Below are positions 37,143-45,025 of a DNA stretch of 64,000 nt, piece after piece. The translations under genes and the position numbers were made by a program. The notes under the pieces are model-generated. The model worked only from the letters and a program-made list of their open reading frames with translations, was not told where the DNA came from and ran no database searches. Each line of letters starts with the position of its first letter. Position 1 is the first letter of the stretch. The stretch spans positions 1 through 64,000 of the forward strand of contig CANNFT010000012.1 of the NCBI GenBank assembly GCA_947503895.1, in the 5' to 3' direction. The stretch is from an uncultured Saccharospirillaceae bacterium. Its GTDB lineage: Bacteria; Pseudomonadota; Gammaproteobacteria; Pseudomonadales; Oceanobacteraceae.

Positions 37143-38930
37143 ATGATGCCAGTTTTACAAAAACATAAATTAACGATGGCACTGATGTTGGCTACTGCGA
37201 CGCTGCTGACGGCGTGTGATGACGACAATAGCGATAAGCGTGTCACTGAAAAAGAGGTTGAGAGTACTTTAACTCGATTGGCGACGGTTCCGGCTGGAGC
37301 AGAAGTGACCGGTGCCTATATAACGGAACAGGGTGATCTATTCTTCAATGTTCAACATCCATCCTCTGAAAATATTGCAGTGAGTCATGACGGCAAGGTC
37401 TTTAACACCGGTACAGTGGGTTATCTATCTGGTGTGAATATGAATAAATTGCCAAAAGTATTAACCTCCTCTCCCGTACCTAAGTCTGACCAAGATAGAC
37501 AAACGGTTGTTTCTGCCTATGGCCAATACAAAGTCTTGGCCCAAACGGGCGATACGTTTGCGGGTGCCATTCCAAATGGATTGGGCAATGTTTATGACCA
37601 TAAAAACATTGCACCCGTCATATCAATCGATGATCCCGACTTCAACGGATTTATTCCCAGTAATGAAAATGGAACGGAAGGTTATTTGTTTACAAATTGG
37701 GAATCAGCGCCCGGTGGTATGAGTAGACTTAAAATTAAGAAAGCCGACAACGAATGGACAGTGGAAGATGGCATGATGATTGACTTTGGTCAATGGGGCA
37801 CCACGGGAAATTGTTTCGGTTCCGTTTCTCCTTGGGGGACACCTTTGACCTCAGAAGAGTGGGGTAATGCAGGAGACGAAACACATTTATGGGATGATCG
37901 AAATTGGGCGGAACAGGATGGCCGTCATAGAACCATTAAAGCTTACATGGATCCTAACGATGAAAAGCCGAATGTCGTGCCCAATACTTATCGTCTGCAC
38001 TACATTGTGGAAATTGCCGATCCGTTAACTGATCAGCCGAAGCCGATAAAACGATATGCAATGGGTCGTTATGAGCATGAAAACTCGATTGTCATGCCGG
38101 ATGAAAAAACAGTGTATCTTTCTCAAGACAACACTAACGGCGTGCTCTTTAAATTTGTCGCAGACACAGCGCAAGACTTAAGTAGCGGTGCATTGTACGG
38201 AGCAAAACTCACGCAAGATGCTAATCGTCACGATCCAGCCACGACCGGTTTTGATATTGAATGGATTAAAATCGCGCACGGGAACGACACAGAAATTGAA
38301 AGCTGGATCGCTGAGTACGATAACGTTGAGTATCATGACGGGGGACAAACGCATTATTTATTGGATCGAGATGCAGAGGCTTGGGCGCAAGGTGCAGACT
38401 TGTACCCAGACGATGGTGGCAAAGTCACCGCAGGCAAAGAAATGGATAATCGAATCGCATTTCTGGAAAGCAGGAAAGCCGCACGAGCTTTGGGTGCCAC
38501 TGCTGAATGGCGAAAGTTTGAGGGAATTTATATCAATCAAAAACGCGCAAAGGAAGCGGTTGAAGGCGTGGATTTAATCGCCAACGAATCGGTTGATAAA
38601 GCTTACGTCTATTTTGCCATTGCTGATCTAGATAAAGGCATGATTGATGAAGAAGGCGATATTCAGTTATCAGATCGTGTCAAAGACTGCGGTGGGGTTT
38701 ACCGAATGAAGTTAGGAGAAAACTATGACGTAAACCGGATTGAGCCTGTAGTCATGGGATCAACCTATCGAGCGGAACTCTCTGGGGCCGAAAGGTGTGA
38801 TGTTAATTCATTGTCACAACCCGATAATCTAATCGTTATGGATGACGGACGTTTGGTGATCGGAGAGGATGGATTCCAAGAAAACAATACACTATGGTTA
38901 TACAACCCACATGCAAACAAACAGAATTAA
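37143..38930 (+). CDS. DUF839/PhoX-like lipoprotein
   Basis: A 595-residue exported lipoprotein with lipobox LLTAC (Cys25), followed by Asp-rich linker. The bulk is a DUF839 beta-propeller as in PhoX-type alkaline phosphatases: GTEGYLFTNWESAPGGMSRL, TWGTTGNCFGSVSPWGTPLTSEEW-type region (split here by an inserted loop), YEHENSIVMPDEKTVYLSQD and DDGRLVIGEDGFQ. PhoX enzymes use Ca/Fe cofactors. Whether the metal ligands are intact was not established, so phosphatase activity is inferred from family. AAAGAGAGAGA precedes ATG. A MITE remnant and terminator follow. Confidence 0.85.
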   Translation: MMPVLQKHKLTMALMLATATLLTACDDDNSDKRVTEKEVESTLTRLATVPAGAEVTGAYITEQGDLFFNVQHPSSENIAVSHDGKVFNTGTVGYLSGVNMNKLPKVLTSSPVPKSDQDRQTVVSAYGQYKVLAQTGDTFAGAIPNGLGNVYDHKNIAPVISIDDPDFNGFIPSNENGTEGYLFTNWESAPGGMSRLKIKKADNEWTVEDGMMIDFGQWGTTGNCFGSVSPWGTPLTSEEWGNAGDETHLWDDRNWAEQDGRHRTIKAYMDPNDEKPNVVPNTYRLHYIVEIADPLTDQPKPIKRYAMGRYEHENSIVMPDEKTVYLSQDNTNGVLFKFVADTAQDLSSGALYGAKLTQDANRHDPATTGFDIEWIKIAHGNDTEIESWIAEYDNVEYHDGGQTHYLLDRDAEAWAQGADLYPDDGGKVTAGKEMDNRIAFLESRKAARALGATAEWRKFEGIYINQKRAKEAVEGVDLIANESVDKAYVYFAIADLDKGMIDEEGDIQLSDRVKDCGGVYRMKLGENYDVNRIEPVVMGSTYRAELSGAERCDVNSLSQPDNLIVMDDGRLVIGEDGFQENNTLWLYNPHANKQN

Positions 38931-38990
38931 GGGCGCCTCTATGAAGTCAATTTGACTCGGCCAGAGTTTAAAATGAGTTTATAGGGGTGC
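38931..38990 (-). mobile_element. MITE-like element, truncated copy C
   Basis: About 60 bp starting one base after the PhoX-like stop codon. Left end GGGCGCCTCTATGAAGTC and right end TTTATAGGGGTGC match the termini of copy A, with TCAATTTGACTC and GGCCAGAG subterminal parts joined directly. The interior is deleted, leaving mostly the terminal inverted repeats. Confidence 0.6.
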
Positions 38991-39013
38991 ACTTCACATT
39001 CTGTCATGAAAGT

Positions 39014-39045
39014 GTAAAAAGAGCAGCTTAGGTTGCTCTTTTTAC
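39014..39045 (+). terminator. Rho-independent terminator
   Basis: GTAAAAAGAGCA and TGCTCTTTTTAC form a 12-bp stem around an eight-base loop. It separates the PhoX-like gene from the cytochrome gene that follows, so the latter probably has its own promoter or is expressed by readthrough. Confidence 0.8.
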
Positions 39046-39072
39046 ATCCGCTTATCAATCCGTAGGTTTTTT

Positions 39073-40734
39073 ATGTTTGTACATCGCAATAGCTTGAGTA
39101 TTTTAATTTTCATGACATTTTATTTAATGGGTTGCATGGATCGCAATGATGAACAGGCAGGAAGAAATGAAACGCATCACGCCGATCATATTACCGCACT
39201 TAATTATATTGAGCAGGGCGAATTGTATAATGCAGAAGCGGTCATTCCTCCCCAGTGCTATACGAAAACGGAAGGTGTAAATAACCCATGTTATATCTGC
39301 CATCAGTCTTATGATGAGAAGCATCGACCGAATCAGATGCGGGATGGCACATTACAGGGGGCGTATGCATTCTCAGATGTAGGTGTATCAAATAGCTGGA
39401 CAAACTTATTCGTAGATCGTACAGAATCCATTGAAAAAATATCGGACTCAGTAATGCATAAATACGTGTCTCAGGATAATTATACAGACCTGATAAAGTG
39501 GATGAAATCGGATGCGTGGTCTGGCGAAGTGACGGAAATAAAAGACCTAGCGCTCGGAGCCGCCGCATTTGATGAAAACGGATTAGCATTGGATGGCAGT
39601 CGTTGGGTTGCTTTTAATTACAAGCCTTTACCCAGTACATTTTGGCCGACCAATGGATCGACAGACGATGTCATGATTCGCTTGCCACGTATCTTCTCCG
39701 AATTGAATGGGCAATTTAATCGAGATGTTTATTACGCGAATTTAGCGCTTGTGGAGTTGGCCTTGAAAGATGAAACCCGCACCAGCCAAATTCCCCTAAA
39801 TGAACAAATTATAGGCGTTGATCTCAACGGTGACAGCATACTGTCTCAGAGTGTTCAAACAGTATTCAGCAGGACTCACTACGTGGGTGACGCAAAATCT
39901 ATTCAGGTGAGTTATATGCTGTACCCCGAAGGTACAGAATTTCTACATTCCGTTCGATATTTAGGAATGAATGAGAATGGCGAAATTTTTAATGCTAAAC
40001 GAATGAAGGAATTACGTTATATGCGTAAGGCCACACACATGGAAAATGCCAGAATAAATCAAACTTACTATCGAGAAGCGAAAGAAAAAGCACTAGAAAA
40101 TTTACCGTCGACGGTCGATTTTGCTGATAGGGGTATGAGTAACGGTTTTGGGTGGCTTTTGTGGGGCTTTATTGAAGATAAACAGGGCAAGTTAAGGAAG
40201 CAATCTCATGAAGAGCAATTCTTTTGTATGGGATGCCACAAAAGTATCGGCAGTACATTGGATCAAACCTTTTCCTTTCCAAGAAAGCTGGCAGGTGCTG
40301 AAGGGTGGGGATACATCGATTTAAAGAAACTCAAAGATGTACCTAATAGAGGTGAGTCCTTGGGGGAATATGCCACCTATATGCAACGTGTTAACGGTGG
40401 TGATGAATTTCGACAAAATAGTGAAATGTTAAGTAAGTGGTTCCAAAACGGTAAATTAAATATTGAAAAAGTAACCGCCCAACCTTCAATTTATTCTTTG
40501 ATTGCGCCATCTCCCGAGCGGGCAGCGAAATTAAATAAAGCTTATATGACGATTGTAAACGAACAGTCGTTTTTATTCGGTCGAGACGCCGTGGTGAAGG
40601 AGGCCGTGAACATTCTTAAAGAAGTGGATGAAAGTCAACCACCCTTAAAACCTGAGTTTCAATACCAATGGGATATTCGTCTTGACTGGGACGCGGGAAG
40701 CTCAACACTCGCTGCAGATACGGTGCTCAATTAA
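39073..40734 (+). CDS. Diheme c-type cytochrome lipoprotein
   Basis: A 553-residue exported lipoprotein (lipobox YLMGC, Cys21) with two heme-c motifs: CYICH (73-77) and CMGCH (385-389). Sequence between and after the motifs has no recognised domain. It is rich in Trp, Tyr and Asp and is longer than simple cytochromes, so it may be a large extracellular or periplasmic redox protein. A poor AGG precedes the ATG. It shares its neighbourhood with the diheme lipoprotein at 43056, to which it is not obviously homologous beyond the CXXCH motifs. Confidence 0.82.
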   Translation: MFVHRNSLSILIFMTFYLMGCMDRNDEQAGRNETHHADHITALNYIEQGELYNAEAVIPPQCYTKTEGVNNPCYICHQSYDEKHRPNQMRDGTLQGAYAFSDVGVSNSWTNLFVDRTESIEKISDSVMHKYVSQDNYTDLIKWMKSDAWSGEVTEIKDLALGAAAFDENGLALDGSRWVAFNYKPLPSTFWPTNGSTDDVMIRLPRIFSELNGQFNRDVYYANLALVELALKDETRTSQIPLNEQIIGVDLNGDSILSQSVQTVFSRTHYVGDAKSIQVSYMLYPEGTEFLHSVRYLGMNENGEIFNAKRMKELRYMRKATHMENARINQTYYREAKEKALENLPSTVDFADRGMSNGFGWLLWGFIEDKQGKLRKQSHEEQFFCMGCHKSIGSTLDQTFSFPRKLAGAEGWGYIDLKKLKDVPNRGESLGEYATYMQRVNGGDEFRQNSEMLSKWFQNGKLNIEKVTAQPSIYSLIAPSPERAAKLNKAYMTIVNEQSFLFGRDAVVKEAVNILKEVDESQPPLKPEFQYQWDIRLDWDAGSSTLAADTVLN

Positions 40735-41120
40735 CGATAAGACGAGTGCACTTTAAATTTAATCGTAAAGTATCGTTTAAAAATACGCCTAAGCATTGGC
40801 CCTAAGGTGACTTAGGGTCAATTAGCATTACAGAAACGATCATTCTGTGGGAAGGTCAGTAATTGGCCTTTTTCACTAGGTTTTTCGTCTGAACTTTGCT
40901 AGTCAATACGTCACCTATTTTGTTAAGTCGATCAATGACTTAACTTGAACAAAGTCTCAGTAAATTACCCGTCCTAATATAGGGTTCTCAATTTCACCGT
41001 ATTCTCATTGTGAGATAGTGGCGTGACCAGCACAGTCCGGCAGATAAAACTGCCGATTGACGCCTCTCTCATCGTCGGCTTTCTCGAGTTTGCACGTATT
41101 AGCCTGTGAGAATAATTAAA
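40735..41120. other. Intergenic region with candidate terminators
   Basis: About 386 bp. Contains CCCTAAG-4 nt-CTTAGGG (40800-40817) and AGGTCA-5 nt-TGGCCT followed by TTTT (40853-40873), both plausible 3' ends of the diheme gene. Then promoter-like AT-rich sequence before the next gene. Confidence 0.45.
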
Positions 41121-42614
41121 ATGCCATTACATTCCACCATAAAACGGTTTCGTCAGTTAACCGCATTATCCATACTGAGTATTGCAGCTGCTTCCCCCGT
41201 TAGTGCTCACCTTTATTTAAAGTATGAAGGTGAAGATATTTTTCGAGATAACAGTGGAGGCACCGGCGTAAAATGCAGTGATGAACGTGAGGTGGCTAAG
41301 TTATCTTGGGAAGCGGGCTCTACAGAAACGCTACAATGGCGATATGCCCCCCATGGAGAGGGAAACCTTACCTTCCATTTACAAAAAACAGCTGAATCTG
41401 AATTCGAACAATTTTCAGAAGAAGTATTTTGGACGCAGAAAACTCATACTTTTACCGTTCCAAACGTTGAATGTGACGCCTGCGTAATTAAAGCTACCTA
41501 TCAGCCCTTTGAAGATACGCGTTCTTATAACTCGTGTGTGGATATTAAAATAACCGCGGCGAATGCCGTGGCTTCTGTACCAAAAGCCGTACAAGATGTT
41601 TTTGATGCGAACTGTACCTTTTGCCACAGTGGAAAGAGATCACCGGATTTATCAGATGCCACAACATCTTACTCGTCACTTGTAGGAAAACGACCCGAAG
41701 CTGAGGGTTGTAGTGAATCCACACAACTCGTTTCAGAGACGGCACTTGAAGATTCGTTATTACATCAAACCATCAATGGTACTCAAAAGTGCGCGAAAGC
41801 GATGCCAATTGGTGGAGAATTATCGCAACAAGACCTTCAAACACTGGGTGATTGGATGGCATCTCTTGTACCGGATGATGAAGCACCAGAAGCCGTTATT
41901 TCCTTTGAAAGCATGACTTACAGCGTTGATGAAAATAAAGGCAGTGTAGATATTGAAGTCGTCACCAGCGGTAGCGACCATGAGGCATTCTCAGTTGAAT
42001 ATGTGACTAAAAATGGCAGTGCTAAAGACAATTTGGATTATGTCGCTCAATCATCCACTCTTGATTTTGGTGCAGGTGAAAACAAAAAAGTTATTACTAT
42101 TTCTATCTCGGATGATGAAATTCATGAAGAAGATGAGAAGTTTTCAGTGATTCTAAAATCGGTACAAGGCCCAGCGAAACTAGAAAATGATGCGAATTCG
42201 CTCACTGCAAAAGTCACCATCATTGATAATGATATGGTCGATGACGGCTCAGATGACAATGGTTCAGATGATTCGAACGACGACGGGTCAGATGACAATG
42301 GTTCTGATGATTCGAACGACGACGGGTCAGATGACAATGTTTCAGATGATTCGAACGATGACGGCTCTGATGACAATGGTTCTGATGATTCGAATGATGA
42401 TGGTTCAGATGATAGTGGTTCTGATGATGCGAACAATGATGATTCTAATGACTCAGGGAATGACTCAGATAATAACCAACAAGATAATGCAGCTGATGAC
42501 TCAGAATCCAGTACAGATAAAGAGGAAGAAAAATTAGCGGCAGGTAGCTTCAATTTTTGGTTGATGCTGTTATCGGTATTCCTTATTCGCTTTAGAATTA
42601 CATCATTTAAATAA
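41121..42614 (+). CDS. Secreted LPMO-like / cytochrome c / Calx-beta protein
   Basis: A 497-residue multidomain protein. Signal peptide cleaved at PVSA/H would leave His30 as the mature N-terminus, as required for the His brace of lytic polysaccharide monooxygenases. Residues 30-~150 match that fold in pattern (further His in RYAPHGEGNLTFHL; CDACVIKATY and SYNSCVDIKI near its end). A heme-c motif CTFCH (165-169) with a Met in CAKAMPIGG follows. Residues ~255-370 are a Calx-beta domain (FESMTYSVDENKGSVDIEV). Then an acidic repeat, and a C-terminal GSFNFWLMLLSVFLIRFR tail resembling GlyGly-CTERM sorting signals. The ATG is chosen over an upstream GTG. Copper binding and substrate are unproven. 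Confidence 0.8.
   Translation: MPLHSTIKRFRQLTALSILSIAAASPVSAHLYLKYEGEDIFRDNSGGTGVKCSDEREVAKLSWEAGSTETLQWRYAPHGEGNLTFHLQKTAESEFEQFSEEVFWTQKTHTFTVPNVECDACVIKATYQPFEDTRSYNSCVDIKITAANAVASVPKAVQDVFDANCTFCHSGKRSPDLSDATTSYSSLVGKRPEAEGCSESTQLVSETALEDSLLHQTINGTQKCAKAMPIGGELSQQDLQTLGDWMASLVPDDEAPEAVISFESMTYSVDENKGSVDIEVVTSGSDHEAFSVEYVTKNGSAKDNLDYVAQSSTLDFGAGENKKVITISISDDEIHEEDEKFSVILKSVQGPAKLENDANSLTAKVTIIDNDMVDDGSDDNGSDDSNDDGSDDNGSDDSNDDGSDDNVSDDSNDDGSDDNGSDDSNDDGSDDSGSDDANNDDSNDSGNDSDNNQQDNAADDSESSTDKEEEKLAAGSFNFWLMLLSVFLIRFRITSFK
42240..42434 (+). repeat. Five-unit 39-bp tandem repeat encoding an acidic linker
   Basis: Five in-frame 39-bp units encode the 13-residue consensus DDGSDDNGSDDSN, the last one variant (DDGSDDSGSDDAN). 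Units differ mostly at synonymous third positions, so repeat number may be under slippage while the peptide is conserved. Asp/Ser-rich repeats of this type often bind calcium or act as spacers. Confidence 0.92.
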
Positions 42615-42627
42615 TTAATGGTATATG

Positions 42628-42662
42628 GCGCTCGCCTGAATAATCACCTTTCAGGTGGGCGC
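42628..42662 (+). terminator. Hairpin after the LPMO-like gene
   Basis: GCGCTCGCCTGAA pairs with TTCAGGTGGGCGC (13 bp with two G-U pairs) in 35 bases, directly after the stop. No T tract follows. Confidence 0.45.
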
Positions 42663-43055
42663 AGTACCCTGTATGACTTCTTCATTCGAATCATCATATT
42701 CTGCTTTCTTATTCCCCCTCGTATTTATTTATTCTGTGCCTTTCTTAAATTCGGCTACTTCAATCATGATTAAGTTTACACTTGTAATAAATCTTGTAGA
42801 GCATGTTTTTTAATTTCAATGATCAATTAAAGACAGGTCTATCACAGATTGAGCGCTCAATTACCAGTGATTTTTTAGCAGTATTATGAAGATATGAAAT
42901 CGGCCGCGCAGTATTTGCGTAGCGAATCACATTCACAGAGTAACCGTATCACACCCTGTTTCAACCTAGGTGCAAAGTTCACACTCCAACAAAAATCAAA
43001 TACCCATAAAGCTTGTTCGCGATCAGACTTTCAGTTGGCTGGAAGGAGAATCAAT
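42663..43055. other. Intergenic region before the second diheme gene
   Basis: About 390 bp. A frame from 42894 runs into the following gene but its first 54 codons lack a ribosome site and family features. No RNA gene was recognised. Confidence 0.4.
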
Positions 43056-44723
43056 ATGCCGCTACTGAACCCTGATAAAGGGCACGCATTTATGAGCCGA
43101 ATAAAAATGTTCAATAAGATAAAAAATGTCATCTCACTATTCGTCATACATAAGGACGGTCTATCGAACATGGTTAGACCTTCACTAATGACGTCATTTC
43201 GCATGTGCCCGAACACCTCTAGTTCAATTAAAAGCTGGTGGCTTATACCGGTTCTAATGGCACTCACTGCTTGCGGGGGTGATTCAGTTTCTGATTCAAA
43301 AAACGGCATTACGGAAAAGCAAGAAGACAGTATAGAATCAAATGAAAATGATGAGCCCATAACCACCATTGAAGACCCCCAAATGCCAGTGGAAGAAGTC
43401 GAACCCGATGACTTGCAAAAGTCGGGTATTGCACTCTGGTCGGAAAATTGCCAGGCCTGTCATGGTAGCTTAGAAAAGACCAATAAAAGGGGACGCTCGG
43501 TGGCCCTAATAGCGGGAGCGCTTGAAACAGTACCGCTTATGTCGACAATCAAACTAAGTTCTAACGAAATGTTGGCAATTTCTGAGGCACTTAAGATTAC
43601 CGTGGCAAATAGCACTACGTGTGTAAAAGGGTCAGAAATTAGAAGCATTGACTGTTTCTACCATGAAATTATTAACAATGGTGTGGCTACGGTTGCAGAT
43701 GCCATTCCATTGTTGCCAGATGATATGAAAAAAGAACTATTTTTGATGACCGAAACAAAAAGTCGCCATAAAGCCGATGAGCAGCACCCTCGTATTGTAA
43801 TGTACGGTGACAATGCCGAACTTATTGTTTCTATGAGCTCTCATCCAGAGGATCCAATGTATGAAGTGTTTGAATTAATCGAACCTCTGTCGGATGGTGG
43901 TTACAAATTCCGGCTGATAGATATGACGACGAATCCACCGTCACTCAGTCAAAATGATACGGGTTGCCAATCTTGTCATTCAGAAAAGGTACGCCCAATC
44001 TGGAATGGTTATCGAAATTGGCCGGGGCTGAAAGAAACGACACAACAAGAGCGATCGAATTACGCGGCGGCATTGCCCCAGAGAATGGGCTTATTAGATG
44101 AACAGGCACGATGGTCTGGTGAAGTGTGGAATTTTCAACATGCTCGGCTGTATATTCGAAACCTAATGAAAATTGCAAAAACATCCGACCGCTATGATCG
44201 AAAAATGCGTTTCTCAATCGCGGCCGATGCTTGTAAGGCCGACTATAATGGTAATTACTTAAAAGACCTCGGCATTGACGCATCAGATATCAATGCAGGA
44301 GTGCGTTGGTTCGAACGCACAGAAAGAGATGAAGCTAATTATCGCTATTTTACCGGCTCAAACACTCCGGAGTTAGCGATGGTCGAAGTCGCCATTATTG
44401 ATTTGCTGTATTTAGATAAAGACGAGTATCTTCAATCTTTGCTCACACCTTTTATTGAATTTATGCAGAGTTATTATCCTTTGAGCCAATCGTATTATGA
44501 TCAACATAATGGCTTGCTTCCTTTTGCCGTGCCGCAAGGCTCTAATGGTGGGTCAAAATACGGTTACGGAGGACGCTACTACGGGCTGCATTTGTTTGGT
44601 CATTATTCTGATTTTTGGGGACTGTATCCACGAGATGATATTCCAAATGAAGCGATGAAAAAGAATAACAAGTATCACAATGATTTTTGTGCGTACGTCA
44701 AACAGCAAGCCGGTATTCAGTAA
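43056..44723 (+). CDS. Diheme c-type cytochrome lipoprotein
   Basis: A 555-residue protein from an ATG with strong GGAAGGAG spacing. An apparent lipobox LMALTAC (Cys73) comes after an unusually long 72-residue leader, so the true start may be further downstream (43188 or 43203), where no Shine-Dalgarno is evident. Heme-c motifs are CQACH (132-136) and CQSCH (304-308). The C-terminal half (~330-555) is Tyr/Trp rich (NWPGLKETTQQERSN, LFGHYSDFWGLYPRDD) and unrecognised. Likely a surface or periplasmic electron-transfer protein working with the neighbouring LPMO-like/cytochrome protein. Confidence 0.78.
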   Translation: MPLLNPDKGHAFMSRIKMFNKIKNVISLFVIHKDGLSNMVRPSLMTSFRMCPNTSSSIKSWWLIPVLMALTACGGDSVSDSKNGITEKQEDSIESNENDEPITTIEDPQMPVEEVEPDDLQKSGIALWSENCQACHGSLEKTNKRGRSVALIAGALETVPLMSTIKLSSNEMLAISEALKITVANSTTCVKGSEIRSIDCFYHEIINNGVATVADAIPLLPDDMKKELFLMTETKSRHKADEQHPRIVMYGDNAELIVSMSSHPEDPMYEVFELIEPLSDGGYKFRLIDMTTNPPSLSQNDTGCQSCHSEKVRPIWNGYRNWPGLKETTQQERSNYAAALPQRMGLLDEQARWSGEVWNFQHARLYIRNLMKIAKTSDRYDRKMRFSIAADACKADYNGNYLKDLGIDASDINAGVRWFERTERDEANYRYFTGSNTPELAMVEVAIIDLLYLDKDEYLQSLLTPFIEFMQSYYPLSQSYYDQHNGLLPFAVPQGSNGGSKYGYGGRYYGLHLFGHYSDFWGLYPRDDIPNEAMKKNNKYHNDFCAYVKQQAGIQ

Positions 44724-44766
44724 GCCATTAATGAATTTTAAGGTTGAATATACGTAAAACAATTAT

Positions 44767-44950
44767 TAGGGCTTATCTAGATCGTCACGTTAAGCTCTGG
44801 CCAAGTGGTCTTTTCAAGTTCAAGGCGTGCTTTTGAATATCTAACGGGTTAAAAAAGCACAACAAAATACGTGCACGACTGCATGGATGCAGGCGTTAGA
44901 TCGAAGCAGGAAGCCAGAGCCGAGAGTCCAATCGACTTTATAGAGCGTAT
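44767..44950 (+). mobile_element. MITE-like inverted-repeat element, copy B
   Basis: About 184 bp, inverted relative to copy A. Shared blocks include TTAAGCTCTGGC, CGTGCTTTTGAA, TCTAACGGGTTAAA, GGCGTTAGA and GCCAGAGC...GAGAGTC, in the same order. The terminal inverted repeats have decayed (AGGGCTTATC / TATAGAGCGTAT). No coding frame. Lies between the convergent diheme and putA genes. Confidence 0.7.
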
Positions 44951-45025
44951 ATTGCATGAAAGCGATACTTGGTTGCTGAGCAGCCAAGTATCTATCCGGA
45001 TATTGGAAATTATCTAATACTTTAT

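Noticed and set aside
42122..42553. Ser-rich antisense frame over the acidic repeat
   Set aside because: Mirror image of the Asp/Ser tandem repeat in the real gene; repeats with GAT/TCA codons give open complementary frames.
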